A stretch of 64,000 nt of DNA. Origin: Entonaema liquescens (taxonomy: Eukaryota; Ascomycota; Sordariomycetes; Xylariales; Xylariaceae). Positions 23,846 through 34,293 of this stretch are shown piece by piece. Each line of letters begins with the position of its first letter. Positions within the stretch are counted from its first letter, which is position 1. The notes beneath the pieces are model-generated. The model worked only from the letters and a program-made list of their open reading frames with translations, searched no databases and was not told where the DNA came from. A program made the position numbers and the translations under genes. The stretch spans positions 310,001 through 374,000 of the forward strand of contig CADCSX010000009.1 of assembly GCA_902805475.1 (NCBI GenBank), in the 5' to 3' direction.

Positions 23846-24301
23846 GGCGGTTGAGAAAATATTAGGGATATATGTGAGTTGGGGAAAGTAGTTGTATTAA
23901 TAGTGCCAATGTGGGACGCGGAATGAGGGACGCGGGATGAGGGACGCGGGATGATGCGGGATGTTAGTATCCAGCAAGGGACCTTAGGAATTATTTTTTA
24001 TTGCATAGAGGTACTGGATTGTTTGCTGCAATAAGATTGATAAGATAATGCAGGTACCTCGAAGGCGAGACCCACGGCGGGGATACTTTCTGGAAGCGCC
24101 CCTCTATGTAAATGATTTTTTTTTTTTATCTCCAGTTTCTTATCGGCGCCGCTGATACAGATTTTTTAATTAAGTATCTTAATTGCGATCAATTGAGATC
24201 AACTACGATTTTCCAACCCAAAACTTGTCTAGGCATTGCCCAAGATTCTGCTCCGTCGTCATGTAACCCTTAGTACGTTCTCTTAGTCAATTGTCTGCAG
24301 A
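23846..24301. promoter_or_regulatory. shared divergent promoter (FMC1-like / EngB-type GTPase)
   Basis: This 456-base gap separates two divergently transcribed genes for mitochondrial proteins. It contains a 14-base tandem repeat near the FMC1 side and a T-tract (about 24114-24127). Promoter function is inferred from gene orientation only. Confidence 0.5.
23913..23963. repeat. 14-bp tandem repeat, about 3.5 copies
   Basis: Units GGGACGCGGAATGA, GGGACGCGGGATGA and GGGACGCGGGATGA follow head to tail at 23913, 23927 and 23941, with a partial fourth unit ending at 23963. The block is 68 bases upstream of the FMC1-like start codon. Confidence 0.85.
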
Positions 24302-26176
24302 ATGTCACTGTCAACCCACCTGAATGCGTTTCTGGCGATGCCACCCTCCCTCCGACTTGCTGTGATCGGTGCGCCTCCACGAATACGGACAAGTCAGCGC
24401 AGCCTACCCTCAAAGGTTTATAGATCTACTGCTGCTTGGATTCGTGATGAGGTCGCTGCGTTCAATATACCAGAATCCCGACGGGATCCTATCGAGAATG
24501 TCTCGCTCGACGCACTTTGCAAAACATCCCATATGCGATCAACTCCCGATGAACCTCTCCTCTCCGGATTGAGTACGCTCTTCACCAAGAACCCTGCTAC
24601 CTTCCAATATGGAGAGACAGACTTCTACAAGCTCAAGAAAAATACCCTCTTGCCCGAAGTCTGTGTTCTTGGCCGATCTAATGTTGGCAAGTCGTCTTTC
24701 GTCAACGCTCTTGCTGGCCGAAGTCAACGGAGTCAGAATCCGCTGGCACGTATTAGCAAGCACGCTGGAAAGACTAGAGAGATGAATACATACGGATTTG
24801 GTCCTGCGCCGCCGCCGAAAGACATTGCTGCTTGGACTGCGGAGCTTAAAGGCAAAGAGGATATCCCAACACGCACCTTTTACCTGGTGGATATGCCTGG
24901 ATACGGACATGCGTCTTTGGAAGGCTGGGGCCGTAATATCACGTTATACCTAACCAAGAGGGTAGGCGTAAAGGGGGTTATCATATTGATCGATGCCGAA
25001 GTCGGGCCCAAGGAGACAGACTTACAATGCTTGCAATTGCTGAGCTCTGTCAACATGAAAACTACTATCGTTCTTACCAAAGCAGATAAGGCGAAAGGTG
25101 GCTTATCTGCCCTGCATGATTTGTGTGCTGAGTTGCGGGACTATATACTCGAGCTTGAAAACGCACAAGGGGGTTATCGTTGGAATTTGGACAGAGACGT
25201 GTTTGTCACCGCCCTCGGTGCAAGAGACCCTACCATCGTACACTCAACAGTACCACACGCAAGATTCGCTGTAGCACGACTAGCCGGTGTGATAGAAACT
25301 AACCAATCAGATTCAGAGAAGAACAAGAAATGGTCCGGTAAAGTCATCTCGTTTGAAGACTTGCAATATGCGCCAAAGGATCCCATGCCCAAGCAAGTAG
25401 ATAACTTCGCTTCTACTAACCTAGGGTGGGCTATGGGAAAGGGATATGAGGCTCACCATGGAATTAGGCCAGGTGCTTTTAGCTCTTTGCATTCAAGGAT
25501 TGTCACTCAACCCCAGGCCCGATATTTCCACAGTGGCAACCGAAGGATGAAAAATAATCCATGGGGGAAAAAGATGCAGCCGGAGTCGCGGGAGTTACTC
25601 GATATCCTAGACCAGTTCGCGAATGACATGAAAGCTACGACCACGACGAGCCACTACGTTCGAAACATGCGGCGGAAGAATAATAGGCGTCTACCCCTAC
25701 CCCCTGAGAAGCGCGTCCTTCTCGAGAAGAAGGAACAGAAAATAGAGAAGGCTCTGAAAAAGCGCTACAAAGAGGACACATCTCGAACAGAGCTGGTACG
25801 CGAGATGAGGCTGTCGATGGCGGATACCTATGAGCCGAATAAAAAGAAACAGAAACGTGAAGATAACGAACTTCTGACTCCGAATGCATTTAAGGCTCTT
25901 ATATCGGAACCTGAGCAAACTAATACGGGGAAGCGAAAGGGACAACAACAGAAGGATAGTAGTCAACACAAAAATAGTGGTCAACACAAGGATAGTGGTG
26001 GGCTTTTAACTTCGGATGCGTTTAAAGCTCTCTTGACAGAACCCGAGAAAAGCAAGACAGGGAAAAAAAAGAATGGGAAGAGCTCTGGTACGAAAAAGTC
26101 AAAGGGACGTGAAGATAAAAAGCCGGTGGACGAGTTTGAGGCGAAGTTTGCCAGTGCATTCTCAAAAGTTCTATAG
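24302..26176 (+). CDS. EngB/YihA-type mitochondrial GTPase with long basic tail
   Basis: A single-exon frame of 624 residues. The G domain is at about residues 115-310: G1 GRSNVGKSS (124-132), G2 region KHAGKTRE, G3 DMPGYGHA (197-204), G4 TKAD (259-262) and a G5-like TALGA. This is the TrmE-Era-EngA-EngB superfamily, EngB branch; the yeast relative Mrx8 acts in mitochondrial translation. The first 40 residues are basic and hydroxylated (RIRTSQRSLPSKVYRS) and could target mitochondria. Unlike bacterial EngB (about 200 residues), it continues for about 300 residues with a lysine-rich, low-complexity C-terminus containing a duplicated unit (LLTPNAFKALISEPEQ and LLTSDAFKALLTEPEK). It probably helps large mitoribosomal subunit assembly. 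Confidence 0.88.
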   Translation: MSLSTHLNAFLAMPPSLRLAVIGAPPRIRTSQRSLPSKVYRSTAAWIRDEVAAFNIPESRRDPIENVSLDALCKTSHMRSTPDEPLLSGLSTLFTKNPATFQYGETDFYKLKKNTLLPEVCVLGRSNVGKSSFVNALAGRSQRSQNPLARISKHAGKTREMNTYGFGPAPPPKDIAAWTAELKGKEDIPTRTFYLVDMPGYGHASLEGWGRNITLYLTKRVGVKGVIILIDAEVGPKETDLQCLQLLSSVNMKTTIVLTKADKAKGGLSALHDLCAELRDYILELENAQGGYRWNLDRDVFVTALGARDPTIVHSTVPHARFAVARLAGVIETNQSDSEKNKKWSGKVISFEDLQYAPKDPMPKQVDNFASTNLGWAMGKGYEAHHGIRPGAFSSLHSRIVTQPQARYFHSGNRRMKNNPWGKKMQPESRELLDILDQFANDMKATTTTSHYVRNMRRKNNRRLPLPPEKRVLLEKKEQKIEKALKKRYKEDTSRTELVREMRLSMADTYEPNKKKQKREDNELLTPNAFKALISEPEQTNTGKRKGQQQKDSSQHKNSGQHKDSGGLLTSDAFKALLTEPEKSKTGKKKNGKSSGTKKSKGREDKKPVDEFEAKFASAFSKVL

Positions 26177-26396
26177 GCAGGGGTGACGATACTAGCGTTT
26201 GTCTAGGAAGAAGCAAAACTAAAATTAGTTTTAGACTTGGGCGTAGAGATATGCTGGTAACCTAGCCGAGGGATCAACACCATATATGGGCACGATATAC
26301 TCTACTATGACGATGTACATATAGATATCATATATACATATTCAACGCGACTCTTGATTTTACTCAATTAGATTTTTTTTCACGTCGTATCACTAC

Positions 26397-27771
26397 CTAG
26401 GTAGCAGCGGCTACTAGATTCGATGCTCGCGGAGCTTTAGGGGGCTTCTTAGCGCGCCTCTTCCCCCTTTCCAGATCTGCCGCTGAGACATCCGCCCGTC
26501 GAAAAGAGTGATTAGGAACGAAGACGTCAACTAAGTTATCCCAAAAGCCAAGGTCATATAAGTTCTCGACATCGCGCAAGCGCCAGATGCGTTCCCACTC
26601 ACCGACGCCCGGTGGTATATTTGGGTTCGGCGGTGTGCCATCCTCAGTACGCACGATCACTTGGACTGCATCAACAGGCCACCGTGTCCAGGCTGCCTCG
26701 AGACGCAAATCTTTAGTCCGATCAAGTGGCAGCGACCGCTTAAATGCACACCCATCGTCCATCTCCATTTGCCAGTCTTGCCATTTCATGCTCTCATTAG
26801 TAGTAGTACCGCAGTAGATGAGATAGACGTGGTATCCAAGCAGGCCCCAGACCAAAGGTGTCGTCATCAGTGAGAGTAAAGTAACTGACCCTACGCCCAC
26901 GTCGTCCTGTATACCCGTCGTCAAAACCATCAAGTACTCGTGCCAGGACCAACTCGAGGGCTTCGGGAACAGCACGAATGATTTGTTGCGCACGCGCGCT
27001 GCATCGGCGACTACGCTGAGGCCAAGTATACCGCCGTACAAGGTGAGGACGGCAGTCGAAAGAAGTAGAAGGATGAAATAGTGCTGGTTGCCGTAGCCGA
27101 CGCAGTTGTTGATGAAGACGCAGTGGTGGTCCATCTTGTGAACGCAGCGCTTGCAGACGGAGCAGTGCTTAGAGCGCGGGGGCTTCAGCAGACCGCACGT
27201 GCGGCATGTTTGACCCGGTCGGAAGAGCGCAAAGTCGTACGGGTAGTGAGACATGTAACGGGAGTGGTTAGCGGGGGTTATGACGCCCGGGTCGCCAGCC
27301 GCAGAGAGGTATAAGAATAGGTACGGTGAGATGATGGATATGCCCCCGAAGGTCTTGTGAATGAGACTCAAGCGCGGCCATACTCCTGGTAGGTACATGA
27401 ACTCGCCCACGGCTAGTAGCAGGAGGAAAAAGATGAGCACCGTTGGATGCCTGTCAAACATGACATAAGTGCCAAATCTGCGCAGCCCCGTGGTGAGGCG
27501 ACCTGAGGTGAGCCGCTGGTCAAGGCTTAAAACGGTATTTGGTATATGCACCCATATTACGCGATGCAGCCAAGCTATCGGAGTATGCCTATGCGATCAT
27601 AATTAGTGCTTGAAGAATATATGAATAGTTGCACACTATTAAACGACATGTCTAATAGCTGGCCCGTGGGTTGCGCTCATACCTCAGCGCCGGTAGCCTG
27701 CCGAAAAATGCGACAAAGACCATGAAAGAAATGGCGAGAATGACCAGGGAGATCCTGGTAAGGGGTCCCAT
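26397..27771 (-). CDS. SWF1: Swf1-type DHHC palmitoyltransferase
   Basis: Exons 27683..27771 and 26397..27588 (94-base intron, donor GTATGA, acceptor CATAG) give 426 residues. The first exon encodes a membrane segment (ISLVILAISFMVFVAFF) and FGRLPALR, a start I associate with fungal Swf1. More membrane segments follow around residues 80-130. The cysteine-rich domain has TCRTCGLLKPPRSKHC, CVHKMDHHCVFINNC and GYGNQHYF, with the catalytic DHHC at about 183-186. Yeast Swf1 palmitoylates SNAREs and other single-pass membrane proteins at the ER. The stop codon overlaps a CCTAGGTA palindrome at 26393-26404. Confidence 0.9.
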
Positions 27772-28802
27772 CGTTACGGACCAGAAAACAGGTTGATAGT
27801 AGAAAAGAATGCTTCGAGCTGGTTCATGGCCAGGTCATCAGATGCAGGAACAGGCGCCGGTACAGACTCATTTCATAAGGATAAGGCTGATTATATAAAA
27901 ATGCTGATGATATAAGGTCACGAGAATTATTTACGGTTAGCGGACCTTTTGTTTGATCGTAATGAAATAAGTAAACCAGTTGGAATAAATAAAAATATGT
28001 TTTATACTTGTTTAATTTTGGTCAAAGACGGTACGCGCTCGTCAGCTGGTACGTGTATGACTTCTAATAAAAGAGATGCCTGTCGCGGCTGTCAGCCCGT
28101 GCTGCCGTGTTCAGGTACTATGGTACTTTGGTATCTCTAACAAACAAACATCCATTGAATTAATCAGGTACCTAGATGAGATACCAGGTACCTAGGTAGA
28201 GACAAAATACGTATTTTGATTGGTCGGTTAGTTGGGGCGGTGCTCTAGTCATTCAGCCGCTTCTGTCAAAATAAACTGAGGTTGTTTATTCGTTAAGTCG
28301 TTAGAACCCCGAAACAAGCATAAAACTGAAATCTCACATGATTATTCTAAAACTAGAATTAGGTACCTGGACAGCTGGGAAATCGCGATCCTCATCACGC
28401 GTCTTATGAAACTCTATTCACGGGACTTTTTATACAAACTTAGGCCTGACCTTTTTTTTATACAACAACATATCACAATAAAAAGGTTATTCTGCCCAGT
28501 TACACTATTCATCATCTCTTTTTCATCTTCATTCGAGATTCCCACGTTATCGTAACACGCGCCCGACACCGCCTAATGAAACATCATTACCTGCGTTCGT
28601 TATGAGAGCTAAACCCCTGAAAGCTATCAAGATAACAAGGTTACGAAGTCATAATAACTATTGAATTCTCTCACTAAATATTTATTTATTAAAAGCCTAT
28701 TCACGCGAATAATATTTCAACCAACACTTATATACCATTTTGCAAGACTATATTCACTTTCAAAGTAATTCTCTGAATTTCACAGAAGCGAGGGTCAGTC
28801 GG
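27772..28802. other. divergent intergenic region, SWF1 / RAP1 promoters
   Basis: About 1 kb between two divergent genes. It contains two near-identical GGTACCTAG palindromes at 28165-28175 and 28184-28198. CT-rich sequence (28510-28550) precedes the Rap1 start, as expected of a fungal promoter. No gene is seen. Confidence 0.55.
28165..28198. repeat. two copies of the ACCTAGGT-type palindrome
   Basis: CAGGTACCTAG occurs at 28165-28175 and again inside CCAGGTACCTAGGTA at 28184-28198. They lie about 600 bases upstream of the Rap1 start. Confidence 0.55.
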
Positions 28803-31509
28803 ATGTCAGCCTCTATCGTTTACGAAGGGGCCATGGCCCCTATGGACCCTTCACGGAATGCCCTGTTCAAGGATATGAAATTCTGGGTATCGCATCGTGT
28901 GCCATCGCGACTGACCTATGTTCAAAAGATCCAGGTAGGAAGGCCCCATCGTTAATCGGCAAATCACCGCCCGGTATACTAATGCTATTTAGAACAACGG
29001 GGGCAGAATCATTATTAATGAGAATGATGCCGATTACTTAATCGCCGACCACGCTAAGAAATATGCTTGTCCACCTGGATCATATTCTTACAAGTGGATC
29101 GATGAGTCTTGCAAAGCTGGTGTTCTGAAGGAACCCAAAGATTACTTGTGTGTACCTCCTGGACGGAGCGAGCCACGTTCCTCTAGTTCGCGTGGCCCCG
29201 TAAAGGCAACAAGGGTGAAATTTACTGCTGAAGATGACTTGATCCTCAAGAAATGGGTGACTAAGCATGAGATGAACGGCGAAAGGATACTTGGGAATGA
29301 AATTTATAAGACCCTCGAAGCTAAGGTAGGCCTTCATTAAATTCACCATTCCTTTCATGTTAGCAGTGTGCTGAGCAGATCAGTATCCACACCACACCTA
29401 CCAGTCATGGCGAGACCGGTGGGTCAAGATATTGCAATTCCAACCTCGGCCGGAAGTGCCTGACGAAATATCATCTACTCCACCAACCAGGCGAACGGCT
29501 GAGAAATCGGCTCATGCTTCTCCGAAGACCCCCGGATCCCTTGGGAGGCGCGTACCTACTCAGAATGCCGCCGGCGTCCGAGGGCGAGCCAAGTTTACTG
29601 AAGAAGACGACGAGATATTGATGCAATATATCAACGAATGCGCACTCCATGGCAAGGCAACTCAGGGGATAAAAATCTTTCGCGAACTCGCTAATGATGT
29701 AAGTTCTATGTTGCTTCCATATTGTTTCTTACTAACCTAGTCTAGTTCCCGCAACATACGGAGCAATCATGGAGGAGTCGATGGGTCCAGCAGCTTGAGC
29801 CGAAATTGAGGAACGAACCTTCTGAAGGAGAGCCTGAAAAGGAACCGGAAGAGAAATCAGAAGCGGTACCGGGCACGCGAACAGGAACAGAAAAGCCTTC
29901 TAAAGCGCCAACACCGCTAGGCAACCCTCGAATACGCAGCTCGCCGCATGCCAAGAATAACGTATCAAAGGTGAACGGTGTAGGGACGCCTCACACACTG
30001 CATACTAGCAATAAAGTACCAGCATCGGTCGAAGATAAAGCGGTTGGGAATAAAGATAAAGAGTACCAGCTTCCTCGCACTGGATTCCAGACAACATCCC
30101 AAGCCCCTATACAAGAACCGGCAGAAGAAGCAGCTGACCTTGATCAACCGTTTCCTAGTGATACGTCTATGAAGGAGCAATTCCTTCGCGATTACCAGAC
30201 CTATGTGGAAACCGAAGGACTCCAATTAGTACCATGGCTAACGATAAAAGGACGTACTTTTGATCTTTGGAGCTTATGGCAAGCCGTGGCCTCTCAGAAG
30301 ATGGTCCCCAGTGAGCGAGACTGGCAACAAATTGCCGAAAAGCTTGGGTTCGACTGGATTCAACACAAGACTGTTCACGAAGAGATACGAAAATGTTATG
30401 AAGATTATTTGGCTGATTTTGAAGAAATTTGGGAGAGTTTTGATGCTGGTACGGACAATGATAGTGGAGACGATGAAGGTGAGGATGAACCAAGTAGTAA
30501 AGAACCTTTACCTTCATCACCGATCATGCCCTCTCTGAAACGGTCCTTCGATGCGCAACACTCGCCATCAGATCATACATACCCGCAGTCGTCGCCCAAG
30601 CGACGGAGAGTGGATCGAGGCACAGAGATTCCGTCTACTCCTGATGAGAAGAATGAGACTTCTCGTCTACGCTCTCGGGCTGGTAGTGGAACACCGCTTG
30701 GCGTCAGAAAGTCGACTCAGCGTGCCGTAGATAGCGGAAGGGAAGGGAACAAATCCCGAGACGTGGTTCCCGAACTCCCGGTCTTTGAAACGCAGGTGAA
30801 TTTTGAGATGGATTCACAATATAATATTACCCCGTCGCAGCAACTCCATCAAGAGTCTGATGCGATCTCTCCGGATCTCGCAGACATATCACCTACGCCT
30901 AAGGTTGGGGCTCGCACCACTGATCTAGGGACCCCTACGCCCAAAAGATTAATTCGGAACCCTTTCCAGGAGGACTCCGACGACGAGGCGGTAGGAGTCA
31001 CTACTGCTAGTCATAGCAACGATACTTCTACAAAGGTTACTACCCCAACGAAAGCCAAGCGTCGTTCTCTACCAAAATCTTACGTTCAACAATCACCGGC
31101 TTTACTGCCTGCCGTTAGTTCTTCCAACCCAATAGCTACTGGGGACCGTTCTCAACCGTCACGTCGCTTAACCCCGCCTAAAGAAACACCAGAAGATGTC
31201 ATCGATCGCTTCTGTTCACTAGGTTATCCGAGGGAAATAGTACTCCAGGCGCTACGAGCCACAACGTGGCGCCTTGGTGATGCCGGTCAGGTCATGGAAA
31301 TACTAAAGCGAGGCGAAGAGCTGCCGCAAAGGACTCATGGGGTTTGGACGCAGCGCGATGATGAAGCATTAAGGTTAGTGGTATCAAACGAAACTTCACT
31401 AAATGACAAGGAGAAGAGGAAGCGCGTAAGGGCTCGAGAGCGACTCGAGAAGAAGCACGGTATAGAATTGATGGAGCTTCGACGCAAGTACCTATGGGAG
31501 GTTGTGTGA
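28803..31509 (+). CDS. RAP1: Rap1-type telomere protein (BRCT, two Myb-like, ARID-like, RCT)
   Basis: Exons 28803..28934, 28993..29325, 29384..29698 and 29746..31509 give 847 residues; all three introns (58, 58 and 47 bases) are phase 0. Residues 1-100 form a BRCT domain (NALFKDMKFWVSHRVPSR, ADYLIADHAKK, YSYKWIDESCKAG). Two Myb-like helices follow: VKFTAEDDLILKKWV to YQSWRDRWVKIL (about 119-175) and AKFTEEDDEILMQYI to EQSWRSRWVQQL (about 224-277); in each case the third helix is completed by the next exon. At about 405-490, FLRDYQTYVETEGLQ to YEDYLADFEEIWESF resembles an ARID fold. The C-terminus (DVIDRFCSLGYPREIVLQAL) matches the Rap1 C-terminal domain. The protein should act at telomeres, by partner recruitment or DNA binding. 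The ARID suggestion is inference. Confidence 0.88.
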
Positions 31510-31879
31510 CACGGTTGTCCCCGTACTAATCTGAAGATATAAATGTACGCGGACCCGGTGCAAAAGTCTGTCTATAAGCCCGACTGTTTTGGTTCCTTAG
31601 CGTTCATACATGTGCTATAGCTGCGCCTCAGGGGCTAACCTAATCTACTACTGTGCGCTCGCCCACTGTGCGTTCGCAGTATGTGCGACTATTCAACTTA
31701 AAACGTGGTCAACCAATATGTTACCTCTAAATGGATATCCCTACTACTTGCCCGTGTACCTTGGGTATTTATATCTGGGGCTTCCACAGTTGGTATTATT
31801 TCTCATTTTCACATATGCGGCATGATATACTCTGATAGTAGGCTCGCTCATATACGGCGCCTTAGGTCCGAAAGTCACC
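31510..31879. other. intergenic, no gene seen
   Basis: This holds the Rap1 3' region and the promoter of the F-box-like gene. Only short frames occur. Confidence 0.55.
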
Positions 31880-33514
31880 ATGGCGGAAGCACCGCCCCGG
31901 TTACTCAACCTTCCCGTTGAGGTGATCCATCATATGTGCTCTTTCTTTCTACCGGATATATTACCACCTTACCGGACGTTCCGGGAGTATGATATCGCCC
32001 GCAAGTCTTTTATCGATCTGGTTCACTTGAGTATGACTTGTAAATCACTAAGACGCTCGACGATGGTGTTCGTGGCCCAGTGCAAGGGACATCCACTCGA
32101 GGCTGGGATTATTCCTTACGCCTACATGATTATTCGAAATCCCGATCTGGCACGGTCTGAGACAACCTTTAGGATGCGTCCCTACGATCGGAATGGTGAA
32201 CTGCGGCAATATCATATCGAGGCCTTCAACTCAAGGGCTCAGGCATTGGCCTTTCCCTTGCCAAGCTCCTATCGCGTTGACCTTGACGTTGGCCATCACC
32301 GCGATGAGAATACGAGGTACACCGACCACATGCATCGGGCGCGTGTGAGTCTGATGCATCTCTTGCTCCAGAACCTCCCAAACCTATCGTCCTATTCTAT
32401 ATATTTTAATTGTTGGCCCTTATTCCCACGCAATAGGCAACCGGGGATCTATTTTTCTTCCATAAAAGACATCAGAGTGGTGGGATACTCGGAAGTACCT
32501 GCCAGTCTTGACATGACCTACTTTCAATTATACACGATCCTCTCGCCTAACGCTAGGGTATTCGAGTGCGTTAACATGGTGCATTGCACTGAGTACCTCA
32601 GAATACCTCGAGCTCACACGATACGCATGTTATCCTGCCGTCTAACGTTGGCGGCTATGCCTTTTGTGGTCAGACGCTGCTCGCCGTGGCTGAAAACCTT
32701 TATCTTCCGCTCGGGATACTACGACGTATACCTTCAACTAAGTAGTGAAGAAAGATCTCTCGCACATCGATACTATGATGTTACCCCACGGGATATCATA
32801 GATGCCCTGGAGAATAGGGCAGCAGTGGAATCGATAGAAACGCTCGAGATCGACATGCGCGACTGCGGCTTTTTCGATGTTGGCGTTATAACTTTGGTGG
32901 ATGGTACAATGCTTAATCGGGTTTACCACTTAATCACGAACTTGGAGTCCTTTACGGCCCTCCGATCCCTCACTCTCACGCAGCAGACCTTCTGCGAGCT
33001 ATGGGATAACGTCACCTACGACCGCCAAGTTAAAGAATTCATATTTCCCAGGGAGAGGATATTGATAGATCTCCTGCCGGATTCTATCGAGTCCGTCGCG
33101 CTGTATGAGGTCACGGCTGACTTCCTACCGTGTCTCATCGAGTTTGCGATCCATGTGTTCCACAAGAGGGGGTTCCTTAACTTGAAGAAGTTTACCGTGC
33201 GGCCGTCTCCGAATCTAGCTAGGGCGCTCGTGCACGCTAGAAACCATCAGGATGACCCCGAGCTGACATATCACAACGACAAGGATGAATATTGCGGCGT
33301 TAAATGGTCGGTATTGGCTGACTGGGGACATATCATGATGGTCCTCAAGATCCGGGGAGTAAAAGTCGACTTTGTCGGCGAGGTTCATCCACTTGATACT
33401 CAAAACCCAAGGGTCTTGAGGCGGCAGCGCCAGCTGCAGCACTGGTGCGAGAAGTGCCATTTTGACTCTAATATTTGCGTGCCACGGGCGGAGTGGCGGG
33501 TCGTATACTCTTAA
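31880..33514 (+). CDS. F-box-like protein
   Basis: A single-exon frame of 544 residues. The start (RLLNLPVEVIHHMCSFFLP, then LVHLSMTCKSLRRSTM) has the L-P-E-V-I spacing and the L-S-TCK-LRR helix of a fungal F-box, with an insertion between the helices. The rest has leucine-rich repeat-like rhythm (SIESVALYEV, LTLTQQTF, TLEIDMRDCGFFD), as in many fungal F-box proteins. It would act as the substrate-recognition part of an SCF ubiquitin ligase; the substrate is unknown. Fungi carry large, fast-evolving families of such genes, and I cannot identify an ortholog. Confidence 0.7.
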   Translation: MAEAPPRLLNLPVEVIHHMCSFFLPDILPPYRTFREYDIARKSFIDLVHLSMTCKSLRRSTMVFVAQCKGHPLEAGIIPYAYMIIRNPDLARSETTFRMRPYDRNGELRQYHIEAFNSRAQALAFPLPSSYRVDLDVGHHRDENTRYTDHMHRARVSLMHLLLQNLPNLSSYSIYFNCWPLFPRNRQPGIYFSSIKDIRVVGYSEVPASLDMTYFQLYTILSPNARVFECVNMVHCTEYLRIPRAHTIRMLSCRLTLAAMPFVVRRCSPWLKTFIFRSGYYDVYLQLSSEERSLAHRYYDVTPRDIIDALENRAAVESIETLEIDMRDCGFFDVGVITLVDGTMLNRVYHLITNLESFTALRSLTLTQQTFCELWDNVTYDRQVKEFIFPRERILIDLLPDSIESVALYEVTADFLPCLIEFAIHVFHKRGFLNLKKFTVRPSPNLARALVHARNHQDDPELTYHNDKDEYCGVKWSVLADWGHIMMVLKIRGVKVDFVGEVHPLDTQNPRVLRRQRQLQHWCEKCHFDSNICVPRAEWRVVYS

Positions 33515-34293
33515 AGGGTGCTATCTCTGATAGAAATGGGCAAGGGCGGAGTAGAGGAATTAGGCGCATGAGATTGGAATTTTGGGGTGGTTACTGTCTC
33601 TTTGGGAGATCTTTGATGCTCGATATTCCTAAGCTAAAAAAGCTTAAGATCATTTTTGGTGGTCTGAAAAGGGGTTGGTTGAATTAATCATGACCTTATG
33701 GTTATGAGGCAGTGAACCACATTTCCTTTTTTATGATTCTATAAATACCTATGTATTATTTGTAGAACAAATAATCCAATCCGCGTCGCCTGTTGAATTT
33801 GTATTGGTAAATGATAAATGATACTGGTACCTATTCCTTGTTGGATGGGGTAGTCTACTTGCTACTGTTACTCTTTAAATCCTCAACTACTATAGTCCCA
33901 ACAAATGAATTAAGAGTATCTTGTTAGTTTCGTTGCAGCCTAGTTTGTGTATCATAATGAAGACTAAAGGCGTTTCCGAAGAATATCCTAGAATAACTAT
34001 GCGATGAAAGTAGTATACTTTGGCGCATAGATGAGACAACTTAGACCCTTGCTATCTTTGCAACGCTATGATATTCTACTTCAAGATTGTCCATTGTTAG
34101 GAATATTCTGGTGATAGTGCTGGGACTAGATTGATGATGGGCATCGAGAATGAGACCTTACTCGTAGCTATAGAATCCTATATATTTACAGCCGCAACTT
34201 GCGTTATTGGAAGATTACTATACATAATGATTCATCAGAGTGTTAATACTTTCGGAGTAAGTAGAGCTATAAACATCGTACAGAATATCCTCA
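33515..34293. other. intergenic, no supportable gene
   Basis: A short open stretch at 34131-34349 overlaps the next gene's start in another frame and has no support. Nothing else is seen. Confidence 0.5.
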
